Assembly (NCBI GenBank): GCA_030041095.1
Contig: JASHON010000204.1
Coordinates: 1-58,078 of the forward strand
From: Terriglobia bacterium
GTDB taxonomy: Bacteria; Acidobacteriota; Terriglobia; UBA7540
Reading direction: 5' to 3'
Length of the DNA stretch: 58,078 nt
Shown here: piece by piece, positions 43,224-51,859 of the stretch
How the letters are laid out: the number at the start of each line of letters is the position of its first letter
Numbering within the stretch: position 1 is the first letter of the stretch
Notes under the pieces: model-generated
The model's database searches: none
What the model was told of the DNA's origin: nothing
Seen by the model: only the letters and a program-made list of their open reading frames with translations
Translations under genes and position numbers: made by a program

Positions 43224-44195
43224 ATGCACAAGGGCGAGAGCATCATCTCCGTTGCCATAACGGTATTCGTGGTTCTGGTGTTTCTCGCCATTCAGAAGAA
43301 ATGGAATCCGGCCGTGCTCGAAAACATGGCATCCTCTGCCGAGGAATTTGTTTTACAAACGGCGGGTTTGAGGGGCCAGATCCCGGAATTGCCCGGATAT
43401 GAGCTGGTGAAGCAATATTCGTTGGGGAGGGGTTTTCGCGCCGCGCTATACCGTGCCGCTCCCTCACCGCTGGTGTTTGCAAACTACCGTTTCGTTATTT
43501 TCGATTCAAACAACAAACCTGTTTATAAAGTGGATTCCGTGGAGACGTCCGTGTCGCCGTGGTCGAAGCTTTACGACTACGCTGGCATTCACGGTATTCC
43601 CAACCCGCGCACAGGCGGCTACCCTCTTTACAGCCGGGACCTGACAGGAGACGGCAAGCCAGACGTTCTGCTGGGCCAATATACTGGCGGCGACCACTGC
43701 TGCACCGCGGTGACGGTCATTGAGCTTGGCGAGAGTTCAGTGAGGGTCCTGGGCACGATCGAGGGTTTGGGCGGCATGCCTTTCAAAGGTCTGGAAATCC
43801 TCAGCTTGAACCACGGACGCGCTCACGACTTTGTCGTCCGCCGTCCTTACCAAACCGGATGCGGCGCGCAGCAGGATATCGCCGACGTCATATCAATCTA
43901 TACTTATCGGGACGGAAAGATTTTAGACCAAACCAGCCATTTCACGCCGTACGTCAGCCGTGTTCTTCAGAGAGATCTTGCACGATGGAAAATACCAAGG
44001 AATCGTTCTCTTCGCCTGCTTCAGACGCTGACGGCGGATTATTCAGCCGCCGGTCAATCGTCTATGGGCGAACAGTTCTTTCAGAACCACCTCTCGGTGT
44101 TTTCCTCCCAGCTTCGTGCCAACGGTATTGACCCGCAACTTTGCATCAAGAATATGGCGAGCCTGATGAGCAAACTCGCACAGGATCCCAATTAG
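43224..44195 (+). CDS. exported protein with FG-GAP/VCBS-like calcium-binding motif
   Basis: 323 residues. One N-terminal hydrophobic segment (IISVAITVFVVLVFLAI) serves as signal anchor. The central part carries SRDLTGDGKPDVLLGQY followed by TGGDHCCTAV: a DxTGDGxxD loop as in FG-GAP/VCBS repeats that bind calcium, next to a vicinal Cys pair. Two more Cys occur later (TGCGAQ, QLCIKN). Single repeat only, so a full propeller is unlikely. It starts 48 nt after the permease stop on the same strand and might belong to the efflux transcript, but no function is known. Confidence 0.7.
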   Translation: MHKGESIISVAITVFVVLVFLAIQKKWNPAVLENMASSAEEFVLQTAGLRGQIPELPGYELVKQYSLGRGFRAALYRAAPSPLVFANYRFVIFDSNNKPVYKVDSVETSVSPWSKLYDYAGIHGIPNPRTGGYPLYSRDLTGDGKPDVLLGQYTGGDHCCTAVTVIELGESSVRVLGTIEGLGGMPFKGLEILSLNHGRAHDFVVRRPYQTGCGAQQDIADVISIYTYRDGKILDQTSHFTPYVSRVLQRDLARWKIPRNRSLRLLQTLTADYSAAGQSSMGEQFFQNHLSVFSSQLRANGIDPQLCIKNMASLMSKLAQDPN

Positions 44196-44277
44196 GCCCG
44201 GCACAGGTTCAAACGGTACCAGTACCAACGTGCTATGGAGCGACGCGCTCCATCGTTCCAAGATGGTAACTGGACCT

Positions 44278-44700
44278 ATGCCTCGACAAAGAAGGAGCTA
44301 CCATGCCAAGTCACGTCTTTTGAAGACGTTAGGGCAAAGGCTGCGCACAATTCGGCTACAGAAAGGGCTGTCGCAGCGAGCCGTCGCGCTGCGGAGTGGC
44401 CTCTTGAACTCGCACATTTCCCGCATCGAGAATGGTGGACGGCTCCCGTCAGTTGAAACGCTCCAACGCTTGGCTGACGCGCTCGAGATTCCCCTGTACG
44501 GGCTCTTTTATACCAACGGCGTTTCCTTCTCAGCCCCGGACCCCGCCCTCCTCGCGGCGCTCCAGGACATCATCGCCAAGTCCAAGCATGTGAAGGATGA
44601 GGTTTTCTTGAGAGATTTGACGAAGGCAGTTCCAAACCTCAATGAGTCCGCTCGCCAACTGCTCCTGGCGGCAGCGCGCAAGATGGCGAACCGAAACTAA
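44278..44700 (+). CDS. XRE-family helix-turn-helix regulator
   Basis: 140 residues from ATG 44278; starts at 44230 and 44263 are possible. Cro/C1-type HTH in the first half: LGQRLRTIRLQKGLSQRAV, then GLLNSHISRIENGGRLPSVETLQRLADALE (shown as two blocks: SHISRIENGGR and SVETLQRLADAL), ending with IPLYGLFY. The C-terminal ~60 residues are helical (AALQDIIAKSKHVK, LNESARQLLLAAARK), probably for oligomerisation. No obvious ligand domain. Target genes unknown; it lies alone between an exported-protein gene and acpS. Confidence 0.88.
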   Translation: MPRQRRSYHAKSRLLKTLGQRLRTIRLQKGLSQRAVALRSGLLNSHISRIENGGRLPSVETLQRLADALEIPLYGLFYTNGVSFSAPDPALLAALQDIIAKSKHVKDEVFLRDLTKAVPNLNESARQLLLAAARKMANRN

Positions 44701-44825
44701 CTTGCCGAAACAGGTGCGCTTCTACGGCCTCCCCGTGGTATGATCACTGCATAAGAAACGACGACGGAGGAACTCCAAGGACCGCTTCGATAAACAGGGG
44801 CGGAGCGCATTCGGTACGGTGCAAA

Positions 44826-45218
44826 ATGATTGTCGGAACGGGCATTGATATCGCGGATGTGTGTAGAATCAGGGAAAGCATCGATCGCTACGGAGCACAT
44901 TTCAAGGACCGGATTTACACACCGGCAGAGGTAAACTATTGCCAGCGGTTTAGGAACGCCTCGGAACGATACGCGGCCAGTTTCGCCGCTAAGGAGGCCG
45001 TGTTCAAGGCGTTGGGCACGGGTTGGAGGGAAGGTATTCGATGGCTCGACGTTGAGGTTACCCACTTGCCTAGTGGGAAACCGGAGTTGGCGCTGAACGG
45101 ACGCGCGAAGGAATTAGCCATGGAGTTAGGCGTCAAGCGTGCGCAGGTGTCGCTCTCTCACACGGAACTGTACGCCGTGGCGCAAGTTATTCTTGAGTCG
45201 GACGATCATACATTATGA
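44826..45218 (+). CDS. acpS: holo-[acyl-carrier-protein] synthase
   Basis: 130 residues. AcpS signature IVGTGIDIADVCRI at the N terminus (Asp binds Mg), FKDRIYTPAEVNYC, and the catalytic helix YAASFAAKEAVFKALGTG with Glu and Lys, followed by RWLDVEV, GKPELALNG and VSLSHTELYAVAQV. It transfers 4'-phosphopantetheine from CoA to acyl carrier protein. The stop overlaps the next gene's ATG as ATGA, so the two are coupled. Confidence 0.96.
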   Translation: MIVGTGIDIADVCRIRESIDRYGAHFKDRIYTPAEVNYCQRFRNASERYAASFAAKEAVFKALGTGWREGIRWLDVEVTHLPSGKPELALNGRAKELAMELGVKRAQVSLSHTELYAVAQVILESDDHTL

Positions 45219-45691
45219 AAGGGAAAACCTGCGCTACCAGAGTAGCGATTACAACGTTCCTCATATTGACCGGACCGCTGCTGCTGGCGCCGTGGCCGGT
45301 GCACGCGGCGGTGTCCCCAGCTTTCATCTACTCGGGCGGAACGGAAACCATGCCCTATGATTGTGGGGGGCAACTCGATGTCTCTTCGACGGCGATGACG
45401 TTCCGGTGCTCAGCCGGGTCAATCACCATCCCGTTCCGCTCCATCACCCATATGGAGTACCGCCCCGAGCTCAGCAAGGCGGTGCGCAAAATGAAACTCC
45501 AGTGGAAAATAAAACCGTCGGGCTCAGGCAGGAAGAAAAATCTGTTCTTCACCGTTCTCTTCAGGAAGGATCGTCGCATCCATGCGGCGGTTTTTATGGT
45601 CCAACCTGACGAAATGCGCCCCTACCTCGCGCTACTTGAGCTTGATACTGGCAAGCGAATTCAAGTGTGGGACTACCGCGGATTCGACTGA
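45215..45691 (+). CDS. exported hypothetical protein coupled to acpS
   Basis: 158 residues, ATG overlapping the acpS stop by 4 nt. Signal peptide in residues ~8-32 (VAITTFLILTGPLLLAPWPVHA). The mature part has two Cys (PYDCGG, FRCSAG) that could form a disulfide, then a beta-rich fold (ITIPFRSITHMEYRPE, KNLFFTVLFRKD, AAVFMVQPDEMRPYLALLE). The pattern resembles small beta-barrel or PH-like folds, but I do not recognise a family. The coupling to acpS is more likely genomic economy than functional. Confidence 0.7.
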   Translation: MKGKTCATRVAITTFLILTGPLLLAPWPVHAAVSPAFIYSGGTETMPYDCGGQLDVSSTAMTFRCSAGSITIPFRSITHMEYRPELSKAVRKMKLQWKIKPSGSGRKKNLFFTVLFRKDRRIHAAVFMVQPDEMRPYLALLELDTGKRIQVWDYRGFD

Positions 45692-45707
45692 AGGGCCGTC
45701 TTCTCTC

Positions 45708-47009
45708 TCACTGTTGCTTCAGCTTGTTCACTTCCTCTTTCTTCATTTTGGCGGTGGTTTTTACTTTAGCAGCGGTCTTCGTCTGGGCAGGAGTCGTTGC
45801 TCCTGTGAAATAGCCTGCGCGCGTCCGGACCCTCAATCCCGGATCCAGGACCATAACCCTCAGTTGGTGGAAACCCGGCTTTCTCAGGGTGGTGGGCATG
45901 TAAGCGAGCACGTACTGGCTGTTCACCGTCAGGGCTATACGCTGAAGCTGATTCTGAAGTCCGCGCTCAAACCAGTGGGAGAAATCCGCTCCGCCTGTCA
46001 TCATGCAGTAGTGCGCTGTTAAACTCTTGGCCTTTGGGCGCGCCGCCCGCGCTGCCGTGGCGCTCTTTGCGGCGAGATCCAGGGGGGACACATATGAGGG
46101 AGTGTTATAAATCTGTGTAGAAGTTGGCGTGTGCGGCTGCCCAGGCAGACCGGGTAAAGCCTCCGCATTGTAGAGCGTCGTTGGATTCACCGGAGCATCC
46201 TGCCGACGAAGCAACACCTCCGTTGGATCGAAACGAAGCCCGTACATCGTGACATCGGCGTTTGCCGCTGCCTGAATGATTTCGTCTTTCTTCGTCTCGC
46301 TGCCGTGGTCATACCCTTCCGAAAACACTACGATAATCCGCTTCTGACTACTCGGCCGCTGCGAAAGCATCAGAATGGCCTGGGCGAGCGCATCGTTAAG
46401 GCGGGCTTTCGAACCCGTAGCATGAATCTTCGTGAAGGCCAGCTTGATCGCTAAGGGACTGTTCGTAAACGGTTGAAGGACAGTGACACGATCCGCAAAT
46501 TCGAGCACGGCCGCGGCGCCTTGCGCTCCTACCAGCAATCCTGAAAATTCCGGGCCCAGCGGACGCACTTGGCTTAAGAGAGGCTGGACGGAGTAGTTAT
46601 TCTGAACCACAACCGCCAAAGCAACGGGCTGAACTTGCTGCGTAAACTCGGTGATCTGCTGCGGGACACCGTTGTCGAGTACTCGGAAATCATCCTTAGT
46701 CAAGTCCTGGACGAAGTTTCCCTTCCGATCCAGCACGGTGACAGGAGCCACTACCAGCGAGGACTGAACGTGAATGCGGGCGAGTGCTTTGGGAAGCGAC
46801 TCAACGTCCGGATCAGATCCCGGCTTTGCGGCTACGCCTGCATGTTGCGCGCTCCCCTGCTGGGCGGTAGGAGTTGATGACCCAGCCGTGTTTTGCGAGG
46901 GTTTTTGCTGCCCTCGCGCCACAGCCAGACTGAGCGTCATAGCCACCGCCGAGGCAACGACAAGCCCCAACCATCGCGCTACGCAACTTCCGGCTCTCCG
47001 CTGATTCAT
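45708..47009 (-). CDS. acidobacterial-type VWA-domain exported protein, MIDAS-deficient
   Basis: 433 residues. Signal peptide (residues ~12-33), a Gln/Ser/Ala-rich linker, then the pattern typical of VWA-related Acidobacteriota proteins: VTVLDRKGNFVQDLTKDDF, VLDNGVPQQITEF, a VWA-like core with IIVVFSEGYDHGSE, and a closing NSQYVLAYMPTTLRKPGFHQLRV with TRAGYFTG. Where the metal-binding DxSxS motif would be, the strand reads ALAVVVQNNYSV, so the first Asp is missing and metal binding is doubtful. The C terminus is a Lys/Thr-rich tail (AAKVKTTAKMKKEEV). Its role is unknown; probably periplasmic or surface protein-protein contact. Confidence 0.85.
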   Translation of the reverse strand: MNQRRAGSCVARWLGLVVASAVAMTLSLAVARGQQKPSQNTAGSSTPTAQQGSAQHAGVAAKPGSDPDVESLPKALARIHVQSSLVVAPVTVLDRKGNFVQDLTKDDFRVLDNGVPQQITEFTQQVQPVALAVVVQNNYSVQPLLSQVRPLGPEFSGLLVGAQGAAAVLEFADRVTVLQPFTNSPLAIKLAFTKIHATGSKARLNDALAQAILMLSQRPSSQKRIIVVFSEGYDHGSETKKDEIIQAAANADVTMYGLRFDPTEVLLRRQDAPVNPTTLYNAEALPGLPGQPHTPTSTQIYNTPSYVSPLDLAAKSATAARAARPKAKSLTAHYCMMTGGADFSHWFERGLQNQLQRIALTVNSQYVLAYMPTTLRKPGFHQLRVMVLDPGLRVRTRAGYFTGATTPAQTKTAAKVKTTAKMKKEEVNKLKQQ

Positions 47010-47239
47010 GATCTCAGTCCGCGCCTTGCCCTGTAATCTTATTATCTCTCTACAAGCCTTTGGATGAAAGCAAGCCTCAGCGGGTTTGCCATCGAATGAT
47101 TCCGCAACTCAGCGGCAGTCCTTTACATCAAATTTACGAGTGGCGGAAAACAGCCAGCTCATTGCGAGCATCAGTAATGTCGAAAGCCCTTATGCGCAAG
47201 ATCTGCTCGAACACGTTGCTGGGTAATCTGGAGAAGATG

Positions 47240-47485
47240 ATGAACGTCAGCGCCGCCCAATCCGGATCGATCATGAGCGAAACCCAGTTGCAGGAATGGA
47301 GGCGGCGTGGGGTGTCCGAGAAGCGGCGAGTGATTGCCTACTTCGTGCTTTTCTTCGCCGTTGCCGTCTGTGCGCTCGTCCTACTCGCCATCCGAAGCCC
47401 ACTGTCTGCGAAATCAGCACCCCTGCCTGGTCAACGTGTTATCTCCACTCTGGAAGCACGCGCGGCTCGATCCCGAGGGAACTGA
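47240..47485 (+). CDS. small single-pass membrane protein
   Basis: 81 residues from ATG 47240, with GGAG 6 nt upstream; ATG 47273 is an alternative. A basic N-terminal part (EWRRRGVSEKRRV) precedes one membrane helix (IAYFVLFFAVAVCALVLLAI) and a short Ser/Arg tail. Codon use looks coding. The frame upstream of 47240 does not. Transcribed divergently from the VWA gene. No family recognised. Confidence 0.55.
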   Translation: MNVSAAQSGSIMSETQLQEWRRRGVSEKRRVIAYFVLFFAVAVCALVLLAIRSPLSAKSAPLPGQRVISTLEARAARSRGN

Positions 47486-47916
47486 AGAAGATGTTACTTA
47501 TCTTTGAAGCATTGCCAAGGGCGTATCCGACCATTCCACTTTCTGCCATCCTGCACGTGTGAGTTATTGATTTCTGGTTGGCGAAAAACCTCATTTTCGC
47601 ACTTCTCGAAGGCACTTCTAGCGGCAGTTTACTGCGAAACTGCCAAAGCGAGCGATATCAGCTTGCATTTCCGGGGCTTGCAGCGAGCAGTCCGTATGAC
47701 CCACGTGGGGTACTACACGAGTGGTTGCAAACCCAGGGTTGGAGAGCGGCATGATCGACCTGGAAGGACAGACGCCATCCGCCCACCTCCGGGCGCGACT
47801 CGTGCCAGTCATAAATAGGGCAATACACATCTCGAGTCGCCGCACCGCGACCCAGAAGCTTTGTTTCAAGGAGGTTAACTGCTGGAAGGGTTCAGGAAAG
47901 TTTGTTTCGCAGTAAA
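47486..47916. other. 431-bp gap largely occupied by an inverted-repeat-bounded segment
   Basis: No convincing gene. Frames at 47504-47818 and 47721-47915 lack ribosome-binding sites and familiar motifs. Most of the gap is the 47620-47924 segment described separately. An AAGGAGG near 47869-47875 is not followed by a standard start codon at suitable spacing. Confidence 0.4.
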
Positions 47917-47924
47917 CTACCGCT
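47620..47924. repeat. 305-bp segment bounded by 21-bp inverted repeats (possible MITE-like element)
   Basis: The left arm (47620-47640) and the reverse complement of the right arm (47904-47924) match at 20 of 21 positions; the shared core is AGTTTACTGCGAAAC. The interior encodes no recognisable transposase. The right arm contains the TAG stop of the O-antigen-ligase-like gene. I do not see a clear target-site duplication at the outer edges, so mobility is inferred only from the terminal repeats and size. Confidence 0.5.
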
Positions 47925-49386
47925 TGGTGGCGGCCGTTTGGTGACGATTGTCCGCGAGAGGATGCGCCTCACTGCGGCGCTCGAGGCACGCGGCCTTGTA
48001 GCCAATTCCCAACACAACGGCAAAAACGAGTGCGTTCGCGGGGATGCGGAGATTGAAGTCTACGGCGCTGTGGATGAGGAGCGCGGCCGTGCCACCAATA
48101 CATCCAAGAATGACGGAAGTACGGTAACGGCGCACATCTGTGATGAAGGCATGAATCATTCGCGCCAGCAGGACAATGATCGGAACGAAAAGGAGCAGAA
48201 CTCCCGGAACGCCGGTTTCGGAGGCGATTTCCACATAATCGTTGTGCGCATGGGTGAGTAGGAAATTTAGAAAATAAGTCTGGTAGTGCGGAAAGCCGTA
48301 GACATAAGTTCCAAGGCCGATCCCTGTGAGCGGATAATCGTGAATCATGGCGAGCGTGGCTTTCCAGAATGAGAGCCGGCCTTCGGTTTCCAGATAACTC
48401 ACTCCGCCGCGGAACATTTCGAAGCGAGCGACCACCGGGTTCAGACCGATCCACAGCCCATAGGCAACGGCCACCAGAACGAAAGCCGCGAGCCCGATGG
48501 CCCACACTTTTCGCCGGGTCTTGAGCTGCGCGAGAATGGCGAGAAAAACTACGACAAACACCGTTCCCATGATTCCTGCGCGCGATTTTGAGAAGATGAC
48601 GCCGATGATGGCCACCACGAGGAGGAATGAGTAAAACAACGCCTGAACTCCAGCGGCACTCGTGGTTGCCGCAGGCACACGCGCCGGGCCGCGCCGCCGC
48701 CCGTCCTGCCAAATCTGATAGTGGTAAAACACCAACGCCAGCATGAAGGGAAATGTCAGCTCCATGAAGCCGGCAAAGTGGTTGTGATTGATGTAGGTGC
48801 CCGTGCCCATGCTGGTGTAATACACCTTTTTCATCCAAAAGATCTGTTGCCAGTGGGCGAGATATTGCACGATGCCGTAGGCGGCTTCAAACAGGCCGAG
48901 GAAAATGAGCACACGGATCAGCAGCGCCTTCTTCTGCTGGGAGTCGTATACCCAGGCGGCAAGGATGAACGCTGCCAGATAAGCCAGAAACTTCATCAGG
49001 TATATCAGCGTGGCGTGAGGATAAAGAGTGATGGGAACCCACGCCGTGGCGCGGTGCTGCAAAGTTCGCAACGCGGCGGGAAGTATGCGCGCAGGGTCGA
49101 TCCGAGACAACCACGGTAGCGGCAACGGGACCAACTCCAGCACAACCCAGAGCGCGAATAGCGACGCCCAGAGCGGTACGGGCAAACCGATTCTTCCAGC
49201 CCGCACTTGATGAATCAAGACGGCGAGAGCGGTGGCGAAGATCGCAATTTCCATCAAGGAATACGCAATCGGCTGCACGCCTCCGAACGCGAGCGTGACG
49301 CCAATAATGACCACGGAGAGGACGATCTCCGCAATCTTCTTCATGGTCGAATCAGTAGATTTGGTCATACGGTCCCTGATGCTCAT
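47917..49386 (-). CDS. O-antigen ligase/polymerase-like membrane protein
   Basis: 489 residues with about 12 membrane helices. The Wzy_C/O-antigen ligase pattern is clear: VVAIIGVIFSKSRAG before a conserved loop, a large periplasmic region with FRGGVSYLETEGRLSFWKATLAMI, HDYPLTGIGLGTYVYGFPHY and the His-rich THAHNDYVEIASETGVPG typical of the active-site region. It would ligate or polymerise undecaprenyl-linked polysaccharide outside the inner membrane. The ATG overlaps the rmlD stop by 4 nt, placing it last in the rhamnose/EPS operon. The stop codon lies inside the right arm of a 305-bp inverted-repeat segment. Confidence 0.9.
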   Translation of the reverse strand: MSIRDRMTKSTDSTMKKIAEIVLSVVIIGVTLAFGGVQPIAYSLMEIAIFATALAVLIHQVRAGRIGLPVPLWASLFALWVVLELVPLPLPWLSRIDPARILPAALRTLQHRATAWVPITLYPHATLIYLMKFLAYLAAFILAAWVYDSQQKKALLIRVLIFLGLFEAAYGIVQYLAHWQQIFWMKKVYYTSMGTGTYINHNHFAGFMELTFPFMLALVFYHYQIWQDGRRRGPARVPAATTSAAGVQALFYSFLLVVAIIGVIFSKSRAGIMGTVFVVVFLAILAQLKTRRKVWAIGLAAFVLVAVAYGLWIGLNPVVARFEMFRGGVSYLETEGRLSFWKATLAMIHDYPLTGIGLGTYVYGFPHYQTYFLNFLLTHAHNDYVEIASETGVPGVLLLFVPIIVLLARMIHAFITDVRRYRTSVILGCIGGTAALLIHSAVDFNLRIPANALVFAVVLGIGYKAACLERRSEAHPLADNRHQTAATKR

Positions 49387-50258
49387 TGAACATAGCCCTT
49401 AGCACGCAAGTAGCGAAGCAGCGCGTCCTGCCACGAAGGAATTGGACCAGACAGTCTTTGAGCCTTCTGGTGATTCAGCGCGCTGTAACGCGGCCGAATG
49501 GCCTTACCCGGAAACTCCCGAGCCGTGATCGGTAACACGGAAGCGGGCAAACCAACTTGCTGGACGATCTCCCGCGCAAACTGAAACCATGTCGGCTCTC
49601 CAGAGTTGACGACGTGATAGATGCCTGGCGCAGCGCCGGCTCTTACCAGGGCGAGAATAACCCGCGCGGCATCCGTGGCGCTTGTGGGTGACATCGTTAT
49701 ATCCTGCACCACGCGAACCTCCCCTGTTTCCCGTGCCGCCCGAAGGATTGTCTCGATGAAATTTCCTCCCTTTCCGCTGGCTCCCGCCACGCCGAAGAGC
49801 GAAGCCACCCGCGGAATCAAACTGCCTTCAGCGTATTCGTGCCGAACCCAATTTTCCCCGAGCAGCTTCGACGCACCGTAAACGTTCAGAGGCGACGGCG
49901 CATCCGTCTCCAGGTAGGGGCGGGACTGGCAGCCGTCGAAAACGTAGTCCGTGCTCACATGCACGAGCCGCGCTCCTTGTTGCTTGCACGCGCTCGCCAT
50001 GCGGCGCGGCGCCTGGGCATTGAGCGTGAAAGCCTCGGAGACATGCGATTCGGCATCATCCACCCGGTTATAGCACGTGCAATTGATCAGCACGTCGAAG
50101 CGAATGCCGGCCAGAAACGGCTCGATCGCTTGAAGGTTCGAAACGTCAAGCTGCTGCCGGCCGGCAGGAACGATTTCCATTCCCGCAGTTTCCGAAGAAG
50201 GCAAGCGGAAGAATTCCGAGCCCAACTGGCCGCCGGCCCCGAGAACCAGGATCCTCAT
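49383..50258 (-). CDS. rmlD: dTDP-4-dehydrorhamnose reductase
   Basis: 291 residues from ATG 50258, overlapping the rmlB stop (ATGA). SDR fold: MRILVLGAGGQLGSEF, VLINCTCYNRVDDAE, RLVHVSTDYVFDG (Ser/Thr and Tyr region), YGASKLLGENWVR with the catalytic YxxxK, and IYHVVNSGEPTWF, RPRYSALNHQKAQRL near the end. It reduces dTDP-4-keto-L-rhamnose to dTDP-L-rhamnose with NAD(P)H, the final step of the pathway encoded by this operon. Confidence 0.95.
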   Translation of the reverse strand: MRILVLGAGGQLGSEFFRLPSSETAGMEIVPAGRQQLDVSNLQAIEPFLAGIRFDVLINCTCYNRVDDAESHVSEAFTLNAQAPRRMASACKQQGARLVHVSTDYVFDGCQSRPYLETDAPSPLNVYGASKLLGENWVRHEYAEGSLIPRVASLFGVAGASGKGGNFIETILRAARETGEVRVVQDITMSPTSATDAARVILALVRAGAAPGIYHVVNSGEPTWFQFAREIVQQVGLPASVLPITAREFPGKAIRPRYSALNHQKAQRLSGPIPSWQDALLRYLRAKGYVQ

Positions 50259-51283
50259 ATCTCTGCAAGGGTGGCGCGGCGCCGGGTGTAAAACTTGTCG
50301 TAGTAATTCAGATACTCCCCACTGGTCACACGCTCCACCCACCCTGGATGGCTAAGATACCACTCGACGGTGCGTGCAAGGCCCTCCGCGAGACCCACAG
50401 CAGGCTTCCATTCCGTTTCAGCCCGGATTTTACGTGTGTCAAGGGCGTAGCGGCGATCGTGGCCGGGCCGGTCCGCGACGAATTCAACCAGCGACTCGGG
50501 CTTATTCAAACTGCGGAGCAGCGCGCGCACAATTTCCAAGTTTGCGACCGGCTCGCCAAAACCAATATTATAAACTTCGCCCGGCCGGCCGGAGGTGAGG
50601 AGGGTCTCGATGGCACGGCAATGATCTTCCACGAAAATCCAATCACGTTCGTTGAGTCCGTCGCCGTAGACCGGCAGTTTCTCATCCCGCAGGGCACGCG
50701 TAATCATTAACGGGATAAGCTTTTCGGGAAACTGGCAGGGGCCGTAGTTGTTGGAGCAGCGCGTGGTAATGACGGGGAACCGGTACGTGCTCCAGAAACT
50801 GCGCGCCACGAGGTCCGACGAAGCCTTGCTGGCCGCGTAAGGGCTGTTGGGCTGTAACGGGCTATTCTCGTGAGCAGTTTCCCCCGGCTGCAGGCTTCCA
50901 TAAACTTCGTCCGTGCTCACGTGGATGAAACGCTGCACACGTGCCCTGCGCGCCGCGTCAAGCAGAGCGTACGTTCCCAATACGTTGGATTCAATGAATT
51001 CCCGGCCGCCAGCAATGCTTCGGTCCACGTGCGTCTCAGCAGCAAAATGGACAACCGCGTCGAACGGTTTCTCGAAGACCGATCGGATGAAGTCCGCGTC
51101 GGAGACGTCTCCACGGAGAAAATCGTATCGAGAAACGCTTCGCAGGCTATCGAGGTTTTCGAGGTTCCCCGCATACGTCAATTTGTCGAGGTTGAGAACG
51201 GCATCGTCAGGACGGTTTTGGAGAAAGTGGCGGACGAAGTTCGATCCGATGAAACCAGCTCCGCCCGTGACCAGAATTTTCAA
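50255..51283 (-). CDS. rmlB: dTDP-glucose 4,6-dehydratase
   Basis: 342 residues. Extended SDR: ILVTGGAGFIGSNFVRHFL, LDKLTYAGNLENL, HFAAETHVDRSI, FIHVSTDEVYGSL (catalytic Thr, Asp, Glu of RmlB), PYAASKASSDLVAR with YxxxK, TRCSNNYGPCQFPEKLIPL and RDWIFVEDHCRAI. It converts dTDP-glucose to dTDP-4-keto-6-deoxyglucose using bound NAD. Located between rmlC and rmlD in the operon. Confidence 0.97.
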   Translation of the reverse strand: MKILVTGGAGFIGSNFVRHFLQNRPDDAVLNLDKLTYAGNLENLDSLRSVSRYDFLRGDVSDADFIRSVFEKPFDAVVHFAAETHVDRSIAGGREFIESNVLGTYALLDAARRARVQRFIHVSTDEVYGSLQPGETAHENSPLQPNSPYAASKASSDLVARSFWSTYRFPVITTRCSNNYGPCQFPEKLIPLMITRALRDEKLPVYGDGLNERDWIFVEDHCRAIETLLTSGRPGEVYNIGFGEPVANLEIVRALLRSLNKPESLVEFVADRPGHDRRYALDTRKIRAETEWKPAVGLAEGLARTVEWYLSHPGWVERVTSGEYLNYYDKFYTRRRATLAEI

Positions 51284-51310
51284 GCCGGCTGGCTCCTTCT
51301 GCGGCTGGAG

Positions 51311-51859
51311 TCATTCGAAGAGGTCAGGCGATTCACTGAGGCGTGGCAACCGCAGATCCTTCTCGGAGATGATGGCCTGGTGTGGCGAAACCGGCCAGTC
51401 GATGCCCAGATCGGGATCGTTCCAAAGAATTCCACGGTCAGACTCCCGCGCATAGTAGGCCGTGACCTTATAGATGATTTCCGTGTTCGGTTCCAGGGTG
51501 CAGAAGCCATGCCCACATCCTACAGGGATAAGAACCTGGTTCCACTCATCTACGCTCAACCGGACGCTGACGTGCCGGCCAAACGTTGGTGAGCCCCTCC
51601 GCAAGTCAACCGCAACATCGAACGCCGCGCCTCGAACCACGCGGACGAGCTTGGCCTGGGCGAACGGAGGCGTCTGAAAGTGAATGCCCCGTACCACGCC
51701 CTTATCGGCAGAGTACGAGTGATTATCCTGCACAAAATCCAGGCGCACACCCACCGCCTCCAGCGCCTGCTTGTGGTAAGTTTCCGAAAAAAAACCGCGC
51801 TGGTCAAGGTGTTTTGCCGGCTTGACGATGAGCACGCCGGGAATGGCGGTTGGCGTCAC
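51311..51859 (-). CDS. rmlC: dTDP-4-dehydrorhamnose 3,5-epimerase
   Basis: 182 residues from GTG 51859. Cupin epimerase: PGVLIVKPAKHLDQRGFFSETYH, FVQDNHSYSADKGVVRGIHFQ with catalytic His, LVRVVRGAAFDVAVDLR, PVGCGHGFCTLE and YKVTAYYARESDRGILWND with the catalytic Tyr, Trp and Asp. It epimerises C3 and C5 of the 4-keto-6-deoxy sugar. The strong GAGGAGG upstream (51885-51891) is about 25 nt from the GTG but only 4-5 nt from an in-frame ATC at 51880, which directly follows a stop, so the true start may be non-canonical. Confidence 0.94.
   Translation of the reverse strand: MTPTAIPGVLIVKPAKHLDQRGFFSETYHKQALEAVGVRLDFVQDNHSYSADKGVVRGIHFQTPPFAQAKLVRVVRGAAFDVAVDLRRGSPTFGRHVSVRLSVDEWNQVLIPVGCGHGFCTLEPNTEIIYKVTAYYARESDRGILWNDPDLGIDWPVSPHQAIISEKDLRLPRLSESPDLFE

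Noticed and set aside
47504-47915. Small plus-strand frames inside the inverted-repeat segment
   Set aside because: No ribosome-binding site, no transposase-like motifs, biased composition.
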